DNA of 64,000 nt from Proteus faecis (GCF_003144395.1 NZ_PENZ01000012.1:1-64000); one strand, 5' to 3'; counted from the stretch's first letter, positions 19,873 to 31,702 are shown. Translations and numbers: made by a program. Notes: generated by a model from the letters alone, not told the origin.

Positions 19873-22266
19873 CTACCACGTTCTACCAATATTAAACTGG
19901 AATTGTTCTGATTTATCGCCTTCGTAATCTTTTATTGGCTTAGCATAAGAGAATACTAATGGACCTAAAGGAGATAACCATTGTAACGCAACACCAGTTG
20001 AAACACGTATATTACTTGCTTTACCAAAATCAGGCATACCTGCGGTCCAATTAGAATTAGTGCTATTCCAATTGGTATCCCACACTGTACCCGCATCAAC
20101 AAACATAGAGGTTCTGACTGACGATGAATATTTATCATCCACAAATGGGGTTGGAGTGATCAGTTCAAAACTTGCCACTGCCATGGCATTACCACCAACC
20201 GCATCACTTGATAAATATGGTTTTCCTTCATGCCCCTTTTCATTTAAATAAACAGCTTTAGGACCGATATTATTTGAACGGAAACCACGAACTGTACCAG
20301 AACCACCGGCATAGAAGTTTTCATAGAATGGTAATTCTTTACCACCAAAACCATCACCGTAGCCTAAACGACCTTTAAACAAGGTTACCCAAGATTCTTT
20401 TTCATCAATTGGGTAATACGCCATACCGTCCCAAGTCACTTTATAGTACTTGTTGTCAGAGCCAGGTACAGTCACACGTCCACTTAAGTTGCTTCTCACA
20501 CCTGATGTCGGGAAGAAGCCTTTGTTTAAGTTATTAAATGTCCAACCAAGGCTAACCGTATAGTCATCCGCGTTAAAGGATTCACGTTTATCAAGTGCTG
20601 GATTTTCCCCCATACTTTCAAGGTAACGCCACATTGCAACTTGAGGATCCATTCGTGACAGACCATTGTGAGTATAGCCTAAGCCAAGACGTGCTGAGTT
20701 ATATTCATTAATTGGGAAGCCTAATGTACCATCTACACCATAAGATTTATTGGTATAGCCTGATAAATCGGCATCATTAGCGCGGAAGTCATTATAGAAA
20801 ACTCGACCGCCTAAACTCACGCCATTAACGGTAAAGTATGGGTCAGTAACAGATAATTCTGCGTAAGTTGAGTAATCATTTTTACTCGCATTAATAGCAA
20901 CTGCGTTACCCGTACCTAACCAGTTATCTTGAGTAACCCCCACTTGGAAGCTCACACCACTTTCAGTACCGAAACCGACACCAAAGTTAAGAGAACCAGT
21001 GTTACGTTCTTTTACGCGATAAACAATATCGACCTGATCAGGAGAACCAGGAATACGCTGAGTTTCGGTTTCAACCGTTTCGAAATAACCTAAACGATTT
21101 AAACGCTCTTTACCTTGTTCAACTAAATCACTACCTAACCATGCACCTTCCATTTGACGCATTTCACGGCGTAAAACTGAGTCTTTAGTGATGTCATTGC
21201 CTGCGAAACGTACTTGACGAACATAGAAACGGTTTCCTGCATCTACATTTACATGCAGTTTCACGGTTTTATTTTCATCATTAATTTCAGGGCTTGTCAT
21301 AACGCGAGGATAAGCATATCCATAACGACCTAACAGATTTTTAATATCATTTTCTGTTTTAGTGACTTGCGCACCATTATAAAGAGAGCCCGGCGTAATT
21401 TCGATAAGATCTTCGATCTGTTTAGTGTAACCCGCTGTATTACCATTGATTTCAGTATTTTCTACTGTATATTTATCACCTTCTTTCAGGTTAATGGTAA
21501 TGTAAATTCCTTTTTTGTCTGGCGTTAAACTGACATTTGTCGATTCAATATCAAAACGTGCATAACCGCGATCAAGATAGAAACTTCTTAATGTTTCTAA
21601 GTCACCAGCCAGTTTTTGCTTCTGATATTTTTCATCAGCCGCTAAGTTCCACCAAGGAACATCGTCACGTAATTGGAAACGGTTAACCAACTCAGCAGTA
21701 GAAAACGCTTTATTACCAACAATGTTGATTTGCTGAATAGTTGCTGAAACCCCCTCTGCAAACACGAGTTTTAAGTCAACACGGTTACGAGGAAGAGGTG
21801 TAACAACCACTTTTACCGTTGCATTATATTTACCAACACTATAATAGAAATCTTCAAGTCCTTTCTCGATATTTGCAAGCATTGTACGGTCAAGTGTTTC
21901 ACCAATACGAATGTTAGAAGCATCAAGGTTCTGTTTTAGCATCTCTTCCTTGATTGCTTTGTTACCAGAGAAAGTAATGCTGGCAATAGTTGGACGCTCT
22001 TTTACTTGAACAATCAGAGTATTTCCGTCACGCAGGACACGAACATCATCAAAGTTTCCTGTCGCAAATAATGAACGGATAGTTCGGCTGATATCATCAT
22101 TACCGACCGAGTCTCCAACCCGGACAGGCATGTTCAGTAATGCTGCACCAACGGCGACGCGTTGAAGACCTTCAAATTGAATGTCCTGAACTACGAATCC
22201 GTCTGAACCGTATGCAGTGGCGCTGCCCAGCAGCAGCGACGCTATAAGCAACTTTTTCATCGCCAT
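19873..22266 (-). CDS. bamA: Outer-membrane protein assembly factor BamA
   Basis: BamA is the Omp85 core of the BAM complex that folds and inserts beta-barrel proteins. From the ATG at 22266 it begins [20 protein letters not shown], a signal peptide nearly equal to that of E. coli. Five POTRA domains (about 22-420) and a 16-strand barrel follow, with the lid-loop motif VRGF and the C-terminal signal ending in IGRTW. An upstream in-frame ATG (22305) would add 13 residues and is less likely. The 797 residues compare with 810 in E. coli; the loss is mostly in extracellular loop 6, which lacks the cysteine pair found in E. coli. Confidence 0.97.
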   Translation of the reverse strand: MAMKKLLIASLLLGSATAYGSDGFVVQDIQFEGLQRVAVGAALLNMPVRVGDSVGNDDISRTIRSLFATGNFDDVRVLRDGNTLIVQVKERPTIASITFSGNKAIKEEMLKQNLDASNIRIGETLDRTMLANIEKGLEDFYYSVGKYNATVKVVVTPLPRNRVDLKLVFAEGVSATIQQINIVGNKAFSTAELVNRFQLRDDVPWWNLAADEKYQKQKLAGDLETLRSFYLDRGYARFDIESTNVSLTPDKKGIYITINLKEGDKYTVENTEINGNTAGYTKQIEDLIEITPGSLYNGAQVTKTENDIKNLLGRYGYAYPRVMTSPEINDENKTVKLHVNVDAGNRFYVRQVRFAGNDITKDSVLRREMRQMEGAWLGSDLVEQGKERLNRLGYFETVETETQRIPGSPDQVDIVYRVKERNTGSLNFGVGFGTESGVSFQVGVTQDNWLGTGNAVAINASKNDYSTYAELSVTDPYFTVNGVSLGGRVFYNDFRANDADLSGYTNKSYGVDGTLGFPINEYNSARLGLGYTHNGLSRMDPQVAMWRYLESMGENPALDKRESFNADDYTVSLGWTFNNLNKGFFPTSGVRSNLSGRVTVPGSDNKYYKVTWDGMAYYPIDEKESWVTLFKGRLGYGDGFGGKELPFYENFYAGGSGTVRGFRSNNIGPKAVYLNEKGHEGKPYLSSDAVGGNAMAVASFELITPTPFVDDKYSSSVRTSMFVDAGTVWDTNWNSTNSNWTAGMPDFGKASNIRVSTGVALQWLSPLGPLVFSYAKPIKDYEGDKSEQFQFNIGRTW

Positions 22267-22305
22267 CGTTGTTTTGTGTTTTCCTAACCGGTCCCTGCTT
22301 ATCAA

Positions 22306-23658
22306 TTATAAGCGAGAGAAATCATTGAAAAGTGCAAGTCCCATTAAAAGCATTAGTGCCATAATACCAATACGATAACAGAAATCTTGTACACGCTCAG
22401 ATACCGGCCCTCCCTTTATCTTTTCGATAACCAGGAAAAGCAGGTGCCCGCCATCTAAGACAGGCAGGGGAAACAAGTTAATGATCCCCAAATTGACACT
22501 GATAAGCGCCATAAACATCAAATAATAAATAAAACCAGAATCAGCAGACATTCCTGCGCCTTTTGCGATAGAAACTGGTCCACTAAGATTAGTTAATTTG
22601 ACATCACCTACGACTAACTTGCCAATCATTTTGACAGTTAACCCCATCAACTGCCATGTTTTATCAGATGCTTCATAGAGCGCCGAAAATGGGTTGTATT
22701 GTTGCATTATCAAATATTGCTCATCAGGAGGTAATATTTGCAATTGCGCACCAACTTGCCCTACTTCAGTGCCATCTTTCAGTACAACAGCTGTCGGTGT
22801 AATATTCAATGTCAACGACGAGCCGTTGCGTTCAACAAGAAGAGCCAAAACTTTATTGGGACTTTGTCGAACAAAATAAGTAAATGGATGCCATACATCA
22901 ATTGGCTGACCATCAACTTTAACGATACGATCCCCTGCCTGTAAACCCGCTTTTTCAGCAGCAGAACCTGCCGTAACGTCAATAATCTTTGAGTCTAACC
23001 GTGCGCCAACAGGCATTATCCCTAAAGACAAGATAGGATCTTGTTTTTCCGGATCAAAGTTCCATTGTTGTAAATTCAGTATATTCTCACTATCAGAAAG
23101 AGAATTTGGATCTGAAACAACGAATGAAACCTCTTTGGCTCCAATGTTACTAACTAATGCTAAACGAACTGCATTCTGATCAGGCGTTTCGATACCTGCA
23201 ACAGATTTTAGTTCCATTCCTGGCGTTAATTTTGCTTGTTCTGCGATAGAATTCGGACGAATGTCTGCAATTATAGGCTTTAATGCAGGCACACCTATCA
23301 TAAAAACAATCCAATAGGCGACTATCGCTAACAAAAAGTTAGCAATAGGTCCTGCAGCAACAACCGCAGCACGTTGACCAACTGTTTTATTATTAAATGC
23401 AAGATGACGACGCTCAGGTGCAACCTCAGCGACTCTTTCATCTAACATTTTTACATAGCCACCCAAGGGTATCCATGCGATAACAAATTCAGTGCCATGT
23501 TTATCTACTTTTCGCCAAATTGCTTTTCCAAAACCAATAGAAAAACGCTCGACATAGATACCACAGCGCCTAGCTACCCAAAAATGCCCAAACTCATGTA
23601 CCGTAATTAAAATACCTAAAACGATAATAAACGCGGCAAGATTCCACAGGATACCCAT
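22306..23658 (-). CDS. rseP: Site-2 intramembrane zinc protease RseP
   Basis: RseP cuts RseA within the membrane after DegS and so releases sigma-E; it also clears remnant signal peptides. It has the metalloprotease motif HEFGH (21-25) in the first membrane helix, two periplasmic PDZ domains (about 115-310) and the second active-site motif LPVLDGGH in a C-terminal membrane helix. The 450 residues match E. coli exactly. It lies 9 nt after cdsA, and bamA follows. Confidence 0.96.
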   Translation of the reverse strand: MGILWNLAAFIIVLGILITVHEFGHFWVARRCGIYVERFSIGFGKAIWRKVDKHGTEFVIAWIPLGGYVKMLDERVAEVAPERRHLAFNNKTVGQRAAVVAAGPIANFLLAIVAYWIVFMIGVPALKPIIADIRPNSIAEQAKLTPGMELKSVAGIETPDQNAVRLALVSNIGAKEVSFVVSDPNSLSDSENILNLQQWNFDPEKQDPILSLGIMPVGARLDSKIIDVTAGSAAEKAGLQAGDRIVKVDGQPIDVWHPFTYFVRQSPNKVLALLVERNGSSLTLNITPTAVVLKDGTEVGQVGAQLQILPPDEQYLIMQQYNPFSALYEASDKTWQLMGLTVKMIGKLVVGDVKLTNLSGPVSIAKGAGMSADSGFIYYLMFMALISVNLGIINLFPLPVLDGGHLLFLVIEKIKGGPVSERVQDFCYRIGIMALMLLMGLALFNDFSRL

Positions 23659-23667
23659 TACTTACCT

Positions 23668-24531
23668 TTATAGTTTAAAGCCAGAAGAAATCAGAAAGAC
23701 CAATCCTGCAAATACTGGGATAGCCGCAGTCAAACTATCAATTCTATCAAGTACACCGCCATGCCCCGGTATCAATTGGCTACTGTCTTTAATACCAGAA
23801 ACACGTTTAAACATGCTTTCTGCTAGATCGCCAAATACCGATACGATAACAACAATGCCAGATATTAATAACAAGTTGTCGGGTACTTCAGTCACTGGTG
23901 AAAAATAAGTAAACAACCACGATGCCACACCAGCTGTAATCAAACCACCAACTAACCCCTCGAGGGTTTTACCTGGTGATACTTTAGGCGCCATTTTATG
24001 TTTACCCATTAAACGACCGAAAGCATAAGCACCAGAATCAGCCGCCCAAACTAATAACATGACATACAATAACCACCATGCACCAGTATAAGTGTCGGTG
24101 TTATAACCCAACATACGTAGCGCCATCATGCCACAATAAAAAGGAACAATCGTCAATATACCGAACAATAGCTTAATAAAAACTGAATTTTTCCACATAT
24201 TGGCTGAATTCGGATAACTTACAACTAATAAAATTGCAGCTACCCACCAAATTAAGCCCGCCCACAAACCATTTTTTATCATTGGAGTGTCTAGTAGATG
24301 GTCAAAATTAGGTAAAGAAAACTGCATAACGAGTAACAATGCAGCAAAACCGATCCCTGTCGCAATACGTTTACCTTGAGAATGCCAGCCAATAAATTGT
24401 GCCCATTCCCACCCCGCTAAGCCTGATATTGCGATAATGACCAATCCAAAACCTACCGGAGGAAGTAGAAATAGTGCAGCAATAACAATAGGGATTAAAA
24501 TTAATGCGGTGATGACACGATACTTAAGCAA
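23668..24531 (-). CDS. cdsA: Phosphatidate cytidylyltransferase CdsA
   Basis: CdsA makes CDP-diacylglycerol from phosphatidic acid and CTP, the precursor of all phospholipids. The product is a polytopic membrane protein (about eight hydrophobic segments). It carries the C-terminal CDP-alcohol signature KRVSGIKDSSQLIPGHGG followed by DRIDS. The 287 residues match the family (285 in E. coli). It is separated from uppS by a single base. Confidence 0.96.
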   Translation of the reverse strand: MLKYRVITALILIPIVIAALFLLPPVGFGLVIIAISGLAGWEWAQFIGWHSQGKRIATGIGFAALLLVMQFSLPNFDHLLDTPMIKNGLWAGLIWWVAAILLVVSYPNSANMWKNSVFIKLLFGILTIVPFYCGMMALRMLGYNTDTYTGAWWLLYVMLLVWAADSGAYAFGRLMGKHKMAPKVSPGKTLEGLVGGLITAGVASWLFTYFSPVTEVPDNLLLISGIVVIVSVFGDLAESMFKRVSGIKDSSQLIPGHGGVLDRIDSLTAAIPVFAGLVFLISSGFKL

Positions 24532-24532
24532 G

Positions 24533-25291
24533 TTATCCTCCCAGATTTATAGTATCTGTTTCTGATGTAGTACCACCGAAACGTCTTTCCCGTTTAGCAA
24601 AAGCATCTAGTGCATTCTGAAAAACTTGTTCATCAAAATCAGGCCATAAAACCTGTGTAAAATAAAGCTCAGCATAAGCAATCTGCCAAATAAGAAAATT
24701 ACTTATACGATGCTCACCACCTGTACGAATAACAAGATCGACATCAGGCTGATTATGCAAGCAAAGATGTGAGGATATTGCATTTTCATTAATATCTTCG
24801 AGGCTAATTTCCCCTTTTGCGAGGGATGTCGCTAATTGTTTTACACTTTGAGTAATATCCCATCGACCACCATAATTAGCCGCAATATTTAAATTAAGTC
24901 CTGTATTATTCGCAGTGAGTGCCACAGAACTTTTAATTCGGTCTTGTAAACGACGACTAAAACGGCTGATATCACCAATGACAGTCAATTTAACATTATG
25001 TTTATGAAGGCTCTTCACTTCGTTATCTAAAGCAAAAACAAATAACTCCATGAGAGAACTCACTTCCTGCTCTGGTCTATTCCAGTTTTCGCTACTAAAT
25101 GCATATAACGTTAGTGATTCAATTTTGTGTTTTACGGAAAAGCTAACCGCATCCCGAACTGCTTTAATTCCCGCGCGATGCCCCGTTACTCGGAGTTTCC
25201 CTTGCTTTTTAGCCCAACGTCCATTGCCATCCATAATAATAGCAACATGCTTTGGTTTTGATGCGGATGAATCGTCACTGGATAAGTTCAC
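24533..25291 (-). CDS. uppS: Undecaprenyl diphosphate synthase UppS (IspU)
   Basis: UppS condenses eight isopentenyl units onto farnesyl-PP to make the C55 carrier for peptidoglycan and O-antigen. It is a cis-prenyltransferase with IIMDGNGRWA (catalytic Asp21), YAFSSENW and the C-terminal block IRTGGEHRISNFLIWQ. The 252 residues match E. coli (253). It heads the envelope cluster. Upstream lie a strong terminator-like hairpin and a candidate promoter (25355-25492). Confidence 0.95.
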   Translation of the reverse strand: MNLSSDDSSASKPKHVAIIMDGNGRWAKKQGKLRVTGHRAGIKAVRDAVSFSVKHKIESLTLYAFSSENWNRPEQEVSSLMELFVFALDNEVKSLHKHNVKLTVIGDISRFSRRLQDRIKSSVALTANNTGLNLNIAANYGGRWDITQSVKQLATSLAKGEISLEDINENAISSHLCLHNQPDVDLVIRTGGEHRISNFLIWQIAYAELYFTQVLWPDFDEQVFQNALDAFAKRERRFGGTTSETDTINLGG

Positions 25292-25354
25292 TCAATTTAA
25301 CCCTTTGCTAATCTGATACTGATACAGACAGTCCTCTTCGGATAACCTATGCAC

Positions 25355-25457
25355 AAAAAAAAAACCGTGACACCCACGGCCTTTGGCAAAGCCTCAAAGT
25401 TGCTAAAGCAATAGCTTTAGTAATGAACTGTTAATTTTCATTATTGTCTTTAGTGAT
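25355..25457 (-). ncRNA. Candidate small RNA or attenuated leader between dxr and uppS
   Basis: Minus-strand promoter: TTGTTC (25487-25492), 17 bp and an extended -10 TGGTATAGT (TATAGT at 25464-25469). About 100 nt downstream is a factor-independent terminator, CCGTG/CACGG (25365-25379) followed by ten T. Between them is a 7 bp hairpin, CTAAAGC/GCTTTAG (25403-25420). This would give a transcript of about 103 nt with an Hfq-type 3' end. Alternatively it is an attenuator in the uppS leader, or the promoter serves uppS with read-through and the hairpin ends dxr mRNA. The parts are seen; the RNA is inferred. Confidence 0.45.
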
Positions 25458-25518
25458 TCGGCAACTATACCATTAGCCAGAAAGACGAACAAACACCCTA
25501 TATTAAATATAATCACCA

Positions 25519-26712
25519 TTATACAAATTGAGTGATTATCTGATGAGTTTCTAATCTTGCTAATTTATCAATTTCTAGAACATCATTAATACTTTGAGGC
25601 TCTGATAGGTCGAAATGTTCAACAACTTTGCGATTAATTTTAGCAATATCAGTAAACTTCACTTTTTCGTGTAAAAATGCATCAACAACCACTTCATTAG
25701 CTGCATTTAACACTGTTGTCGCCGCTTGCCCACGTTTTGATGCTTCAATAGCAAGCGCTAAACAAGGGTAACGTTGGTAATCTGGACGAATAAATTCTAG
25801 AGATTGAATCTCAAAGAAATCTAATGCTTTTGCACCAGATTGAGTTCGATGAGGGTAAGCCATTGAGTACGCAATTGGTGTTCTCATATCAGGTTCACCA
25901 ATTTGAGCAATAATACTGCCATCGCGATAGCGAACCATTGAATGAATGACAGATTGTGGATGAATAATGACTTCCATTTCTTCTTCGGAAGCATTAAAAA
26001 AATAACGAGCCTCAATATACTCAAGCCCTTTATTCATCATCGTTGCAGAATCAACTGAAATTTTACGTCCCATAGACCAATTTGGATGCGCACACGCTTG
26101 ATCTGGTGTCATCATTTCCAATTCTTCTAATGGTGTATAGCGAAATGGCCCGCCAGAGCCTGTTAACAAAATGCTCGTCACACCTTCATTAGCTAAAGAG
26201 GCATGGCCTAGATTTTCTTGAATAGTTTTAGGTAAGCTTTGATAAATTGCATTATGTTCGCTATCAATGGGTAAAATTGTCGCGCCATATTTAGCAACCG
26301 CATCAAAGAAAAGTCGCCCACTAGTTATTAGTGATTCTTTATTTGCTAATAGAATTCTTTTACCTTTTTCAATGGCTGCAAGTGTCGGTTTTAATCCTGC
26401 AACACCGGTTATAGCAGACATCACTTGATCAGCTTCATCAAGAGCAGCAATTTCATTAATTGCATGAGAACCAGATAAGATTTCGGTTTTGCACGATGTA
26501 TTGGCGAGTAACTGTTTAAGTTGTTTTGCGCTTTTCTCATCAGACATCACAGCGTATTTAGGCTGGAAAGTAAGACACTGTTGCGCCATCTTGTCTGCAT
26601 TTTTTCCTGCTACTAAAGCAAGAACCTGATACTCACCAGGATTATTTTCAATGACGGAAAGAGTACTAGTTCCGATAGATCCTGTTGAGCCTAATATAGT
26701 TATTTGTTTCAT
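25519..26712 (-). CDS. dxr: 1-deoxy-D-xylulose-5-phosphate reductoisomerase Dxr (IspC)
   Basis: Dxr converts DXP to 2-C-methyl-D-erythritol 4-phosphate with NADPH, the committed step of the MEP isoprenoid pathway, which feeds UppS encoded next door. It has the NADPH loop GSTGSIG (8-14), the metal and substrate site around DSEHNA and the [13 protein letters not shown] block. A C-terminal helical domain completes the 397 residues (398 in E. coli). It is separated from frr by a terminator. Confidence 0.96.
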   Translation of the reverse strand: MKQITILGSTGSIGTSTLSVIENNPGEYQVLALVAGKNADKMAQQCLTFQPKYAVMSDEKSAKQLKQLLANTSCKTEILSGSHAINEIAALDEADQVMSAITGVAGLKPTLAAIEKGKRILLANKESLITSGRLFFDAVAKYGATILPIDSEHNAIYQSLPKTIQENLGHASLANEGVTSILLTGSGGPFRYTPLEELEMMTPDQACAHPNWSMGRKISVDSATMMNKGLEYIEARYFFNASEEEMEVIIHPQSVIHSMVRYRDGSIIAQIGEPDMRTPIAYSMAYPHRTQSGAKALDFFEIQSLEFIRPDYQRYPCLALAIEASKRGQAATTVLNAANEVVVDAFLHEKVKFTDIAKINRKVVEHFDLSEPQSINDVLEIDKLARLETHQIITQFV

Positions 26713-26849
26713 TTATTAATCAATCAGTATGTCTACAACGTTTTAATTAAAGAGAATTATATCAGTATGACAAGGTAAATGAGGATTAAAGATAAAAACT
26801 TTAATAAATAATGTGACAAAAGAAGGTATTAAGCACGAATTTTCAAATA

Positions 26850-26886
26850 AATAATTAAAAATAATGCCGCTAAAAAGCGGCATTAT
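26850..26886 (-). terminator. Terminator of pyrH-frr
   Basis: The 11 bp arms ATAATGCCGCT (26861-26871) and AGCGGCATTAT (26876-26886) pair around a 4 nt loop. On the minus strand TTTTTAATT follows. It lies 18 nt after frr. Confidence 0.85.
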
Positions 26887-26904
26887 CGAAAAAAGATATA
26901 AAAT

Positions 26905-27462
26905 TTAGAATTCCATTAACTCTGCTTCTTTCAGCGCTAATGCATCATCAATTTTTTTAATGAACATATCAGTTAATTTCTGAATGTCATCTTGTGAACG
27001 GCGTTCATCATCTTCGCTAATTTCTTTATCTTTTAGTAATGCTTTTACTTTATCGTTAGCATCACGACGGATATTACGAATAGAAACGCGACCTTGTTCT
27101 GCATCACCACGAACAACTTTGATTAAGTCTTTACGACGTTCTTCAGTTAATGGAGGCAGTGGAACGCGGATAATGGCGCCAGCAGATGAAGGATTTAAAC
27201 CTAAATCTGATGCCATAATCGCTTTTTCAACAGCCGGTGCTAAAGTACGATCGAATACAGTGATCGCCAGTGTACGGCCATCTTCTGCAACAACGTTAGC
27301 AACTTGGTTTAATGGAGTTGGCGCTCCGTAGTATTCAACTACAATGCCATCTAAAAGGCTAGGAGACGCACGACCAGTACGAACTTTATTAATCTGGCTT
27401 TTTAGTGCTTCAACGCTTTTATCCATGCGTTCTTGAGCATCTTTTTTGATTTCATTAATCAC
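26905..27462 (-). CDS. frr: Ribosome recycling factor Frr
   Basis: Frr, with EF-G, splits the post-termination ribosome. The start is taken at a GTG (27462) because AAGGG lies 8 nt upstream and the protein is then 185 residues long, exactly the E. coli length. It begins [21 protein letters not shown] like the family. The longer in-frame reading from 27552 would add 30 unrelated residues. Visible are the three-helix-bundle segment [12 protein letters not shown] and [12 protein letters not shown]. It follows pyrH by 112 nt. Confidence 0.94.
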   Translation of the reverse strand: MINEIKKDAQERMDKSVEALKSQINKVRTGRASPSLLDGIVVEYYGAPTPLNQVANVVAEDGRTLAITVFDRTLAPAVEKAIMASDLGLNPSSAGAIIRVPLPPLTEERRKDLIKVVRGDAEQGRVSIRNIRRDANDKVKALLKDKEISEDDERRSQDDIQKLTDMFIKKIDDALALKEAELMEF

Positions 27463-27574
27463 GTTATAAACCCTTGGGAACTGGTTATCTTCCAGTCGAT
27501 ATAAAATCATACCGACATAAATAAATTGGCGTATTCTAGATGTTAACGCCAAATTATACCGTTGTCTCTGTGTA

Positions 27575-28303
27575 TTAAGCGTGAGAAATCAAAGTTCCTT
27601 CACTTTCACCCATTACAACCCGACGTAATGCACCCGGTTTATTCATATTGAATACGCGGATAGGTAAATTATGATCTCGGGCTAATGTGAATGCAGCAAG
27701 ATCCATGACTTTCAATTCACGTTCTAATACATCCTGATAAGTCAGTGTTTCATAAAGTATTGCATCAGGATCTTTGGTTGGATCGGCAGAATAAACGCCG
27801 TCCACTTTCGTTGCTTTTAATACAACGTCAGCTTCAATTTCAATACCACGTAAACACGCAGCTGAATCGGTAGTAAAGAATGGGTTACCTGTACCAGCCG
27901 AGAAAATAACAACTCGACCGTGGCGTAATAAGCTAATTGCTTCTGCCCAACTGTAGTTATCGCAGACACCATTGAGTGGAAATGCAGACATAAGACGTGC
28001 GTTTACATAAGCACGGTGCAATGAATCACGCATTGCTAAACCATTCATTACTGTCGCGAGCATTCCCATGTGGTCACCCACAACACGGTTCATACCTGCC
28101 GCAGCTAAACCCGCGCCACGGAACAAGTTACCACCGCCAATTACGACACCGACTTGTATACCTAATTCAACGAGTTCTTTGATTTCCTGAGCCATGCGAT
28201 CAAGTACGCTCGCATCGATACCGAAACCTTCTGCGCCTTGCAGGGCTTCGCCACTCAGCTTTAATAAAATTCGCTGATATACAGGTTTTGCATTGGTAGC
28301 CAT
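27575..28303 (-). CDS. pyrH: Uridylate kinase PyrH
   Basis: PyrH phosphorylates UMP to UDP; the bacterial enzyme is a hexamer of the amino-acid-kinase fold, activated by GTP and inhibited by UTP. It has the N-terminal [11 protein letters not shown] lysine motif, the glycine loop [11 protein letters not shown] and the [13 protein letters not shown] block. The 242 residues match E. coli (241). It stands in the conserved order rpsB-tsf-pyrH-frr, with a terminator between tsf and pyrH. Confidence 0.96.
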   Translation of the reverse strand: MATNAKPVYQRILLKLSGEALQGAEGFGIDASVLDRMAQEIKELVELGIQVGVVIGGGNLFRGAGLAAAGMNRVVGDHMGMLATVMNGLAMRDSLHRAYVNARLMSAFPLNGVCDNYSWAEAISLLRHGRVVIFSAGTGNPFFTTDSAACLRGIEIEADVVLKATKVDGVYSADPTKDPDAILYETLTYQDVLERELKVMDLAAFTLARDHNLPIRVFNMNKPGALRRVVMGESEGTLISHA

Positions 28304-28390
28304 GGTGTTCTGTCCTAAGCAGATTAGTTAATTGGAGGTTTTAGATAGCTTCTCTTTTTATCAAAAAAGCAAACAGCCAATGGAGATTAC

Positions 28391-28422
28391 AACAAAACAG
28401 AACCGCCATTAGGCGGTTCTGT
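28391..28422 (-). terminator. Terminator after tsf
   Basis: The 11 bp arms ACAGAACCGCC (28397-28407) and GGCGGTTCTGT (28412-28422) pair around a 4 nt loop. On the minus strand TTTTGTTG follows. It lies 16 nt after tsf. Confidence 0.85.
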
Positions 28423-28437
28423 TAACGCTAAGCGTTA

Positions 28438-29289
28438 TTATTTGCTCATTGCAGCAACTTCTGCTGCGAAATCAGCTTCAACTTTCTCAATACCTTCACC
28501 AACTTCGAAACGAACGAAGTTGATAACATCAGCATTGTTTTCTTTCAGCAGTTCACCAACAGTTTTGCTTGGATCCATTACGAAATGCTGACCAGTCAGA
28601 GAAATCTCACCGGTGAATTTGTTCATGCGACCGATAACCATTTTTTCTGCGATTTCACGTGGTTTACCTGATTGCATTGCGATATCCATCTGAATTTGGT
28701 GCTCATGTTCAACAACATCAGCAGGAACATCTTCAGGACGAACATATTCTGGTTTGCTTGCAGCAATGTGCATAGCAATGTGTTTGATCAGTTCTTCGTT
28801 AGCGCCTTTAGCTGAAACTAAAACACCAATACGAGCACCGTGTAGGTAAGTACCTAATTCTTCAGCTTCTAATACAGCAACACGACGAATGTTGATGTTT
28901 TCACCGATTTTAGCAACTAATGCAGTACGTGCTTCTTCGAATTTAGCTTTCAGAGCATCGATATCATCAGTTTTGTCTGCTAATACAGCAGCCATAACTT
29001 CTTTACCGAAAGCGATGAAACCAGCATCTTTAGCAACGAAGTCTGTTTCACAGTTCAGTTCAACCAGCGCGCCGAATTTACCATCAGCAGCAACTTCTGC
29101 AAGGATGATACCTTCAGCAGCAACACGGCCTGCTTTTTTAGCCGCTTTAGCTTGACCTGATTTACGCATGTTGTCGATTGCTAATTCGATATCACCATTA
29201 GCTTCAACCAGCGCTTTTTTACATTCCATCATGCCTGCGCCAGTACGTTCACGCAGTTCTTTTACCAATGCAGCGGTAATTCCAGACAT
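28438..29289 (-). CDS. tsf: Elongation factor Ts
   Basis: EF-Ts is the nucleotide exchange factor of EF-Tu. The N-terminal UBA-like domain [20 protein letters not shown] is near-identical to E. coli. The catalytic motif TDFVAKD (about residue 80) contacts EF-Tu helix D. The 283 residues equal the E. coli length. Codon use is strongly biased, as expected for a highly expressed gene. It is downstream of rpsB with a GC-rich hairpin in the 135 nt gap. Confidence 0.97.
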   Translation of the reverse strand: MSGITAALVKELRERTGAGMMECKKALVEANGDIELAIDNMRKSGQAKAAKKAGRVAAEGIILAEVAADGKFGALVELNCETDFVAKDAGFIAFGKEVMAAVLADKTDDIDALKAKFEEARTALVAKIGENINIRRVAVLEAEELGTYLHGARIGVLVSAKGANEELIKHIAMHIAASKPEYVRPEDVPADVVEHEHQIQMDIAMQSGKPREIAEKMVIGRMNKFTGEISLTGQHFVMDPSKTVGELLKENNADVINFVRFEVGEGIEKVEADFAAEVAAMSK

Positions 29290-29346
29290 TTGTTTCTTCC
29301 TCGACTTTTCTATGGGCTAACCATAGATGTTCTCATAGCAGATGTG

Positions 29347-29371
29347 TAAAGGGGGCCTATTGAGGCCCCCT
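29347..29371 (-). terminator. Attenuating hairpin between rpsB and tsf
   Basis: An 8 bp, very GC-rich stem (29350-29357 with 29364-29371) surrounds a 6 nt loop. On the minus strand it is followed by TTTACACATC. The T tract is short, so partial read-through into tsf is likely. Confidence 0.65.
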
Positions 29372-29424
29372 AACCAATATATAGCAATACCTGGTTAAAT
29401 AAGGGCTCTTACGAGCATGCCTTA

Positions 29425-30346
<922 letters not shown>

Positions 30347-30352
30347 GCGCGC

Positions 30353-30381
30353 TTTATACCATAAATAACCTCAGGAAACCA
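30353..30381 (-). promoter_or_regulatory. rpsB-tsf promoter
   Basis: On the minus strand the extended -10 TGGTATAAA (TATAAA at 30353-30358) is followed by a GCGCGCC discriminator. That G/C-rich start region is typical of ribosomal-protein promoters under stringent control. The -35 is weak. Confidence 0.55.
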
Positions 30382-30600
30382 CTATTACTTACGTTTGCTA
30401 CAGGCTTATTTGACATAAAAACGCATCATATCGACAAAGAAAAAAGCGAGATTAACACAATGATGAAAAATATTGCTCTAATATCAATTTGCTAGAAAAT
30501 CACCAAATAGAAAAGCGCAATATGTAAAGACAATAAGATTAAGAAGGCGTAATGTTCGTCATTATTCTCGATATCAGACAGATTGCACATATCCTCTTTA

Positions 30601-30629
30601 TTGGCACACTTACTTTCTGCTGATATCAT
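30601..30629 (+). promoter_or_regulatory. Candidate map promoter
   Basis: TTGGCA (30601-30606), a 17 bp spacer and TATCAT (30624-30629), with a TG one base before the -10. It lies about 120 nt before map. I see no gene in 30359-30748; a short frame at 30259-30495 overlaps the rpsB promoter and is not credible. Confidence 0.5.
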
Positions 30630-30748
30630 AAATGGTAATCAGAATTATTTCTTATCATCATTCATTTAACCTGCAATAGAACATAAGAATACAACAAAAT
30701 GTGTTATCTAGTTCGTATTGTGGCTTTTAATCTAGACGAAGAACTCAA

Positions 30749-31546
30749 ATGGCTATTGTAATCAAGACAGAAGAAGATATTCAAAAAATGCGCGTCGCAG
30801 GCCGTCTTGCGGCAGAAGTTCTTGAAATTATCGCACCGTTCGTAAAACCTGGCGTAAACACCGCTGAATTAGACCGTATTTGTCATGAACATATTGTTAA
30901 CACACAACAGGCTATTCCTGCTTGCCTTAACTATCATGGTTTTCCTAAATCAGTCTGTATTTCGGTTAACGATGTGATTTGTCATGGTATTCCTAGCGAA
31001 GAAAAAATCCTGAAAGATGGCGATATCGTTAATATTGATGTTACGGTCATTAAAGAGGGTTTTCATGGCGATACCTCAAAAATGTTTATCGTAGGTAAAC
31101 CAACAATACAAGGTGAACGTTTATGTCGTATCACCCAAGAAAGCCTCTACCTTGCCATTAAAATGGTTAAACCGGGTATTCGCTTACGTGAACTTGGCAA
31201 AGCAATTCAAAAATTTGTTGAAGGTCATGACTATTCTGTTGTTCGCGAATATTGCGGTCATGGTATTGGTGAAGGATTCCATGAAGAGCCTCAAGTTCTA
31301 CACTACGATGCAGACGATAGCGGTGTAGTGTTGCAAAAAGGTATGGCATTCACCATCGAACCAATGGTAAACACAGGTGATTACCGTATTCGCACCATGA
31401 AAGATGGCTGGACTGTTAAAACTAAAGACAGAGGTTGGTCAGCGCAATACGAACATACGTTAGTTGTTACCGATAATGGTTGTGAAATCATGACATTACG
31501 CAAAGAAGAAGAACCATTTATTTCTGCGGTATTAATCAACGAGTAA
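30749..31546 (+). CDS. map: Methionine aminopeptidase, type I
   Basis: Map removes the initiator methionine from nascent proteins. The pita-bread fold metal ligands are all present at the E. coli positions: D97, D108, H171, E204 and E235. Cys59 and the HGxxxH-like HGIGEGFHEEPQ block are also present. The 265 residues match E. coli (264). The gene is divergent from rpsB and followed by a terminator before glnD. Confidence 0.97.
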   Translation: MAIVIKTEEDIQKMRVAGRLAAEVLEIIAPFVKPGVNTAELDRICHEHIVNTQQAIPACLNYHGFPKSVCISVNDVICHGIPSEEKILKDGDIVNIDVTVIKEGFHGDTSKMFIVGKPTIQGERLCRITQESLYLAIKMVKPGIRLRELGKAIQKFVEGHDYSVVREYCGHGIGEGFHEEPQVLHYDADDSGVVLQKGMAFTIEPMVNTGDYRIRTMKDGWTVKTKDRGWSAQYEHTLVVTDNGCEIMTLRKEEEPFISAVLINE

Positions 31547-31568
31547 GCTTCTTTTGAGTTAGAAATGT

Positions 31569-31607
31569 AAAAGCGACATATTTTTCCGAGATCTGTCGCT
31601 TTTTTTA
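31569..31607 (+). terminator. Terminator of map
   Basis: The 10 bp arms AAAAGCGACA (31569-31578) and TGTCGCTTTT (31594-31603) are followed by further T. It lies 22 nt after map. Confidence 0.85.
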
Positions 31608-31702
31608 TTTTATTTGCTATGAAATAGCAGAATTACTAGTCAGGTTATCGTTTTAACATTAGTCTTAATGTCATAAGCAAACATTGAGAAAGAAGACGAA
31701 AA

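Noticed and set aside
22267-22305. Longer BamA start at 22305
   Set aside because: It would put 13 charged residues before a standard signal peptide that begins at the ATG at 22266.
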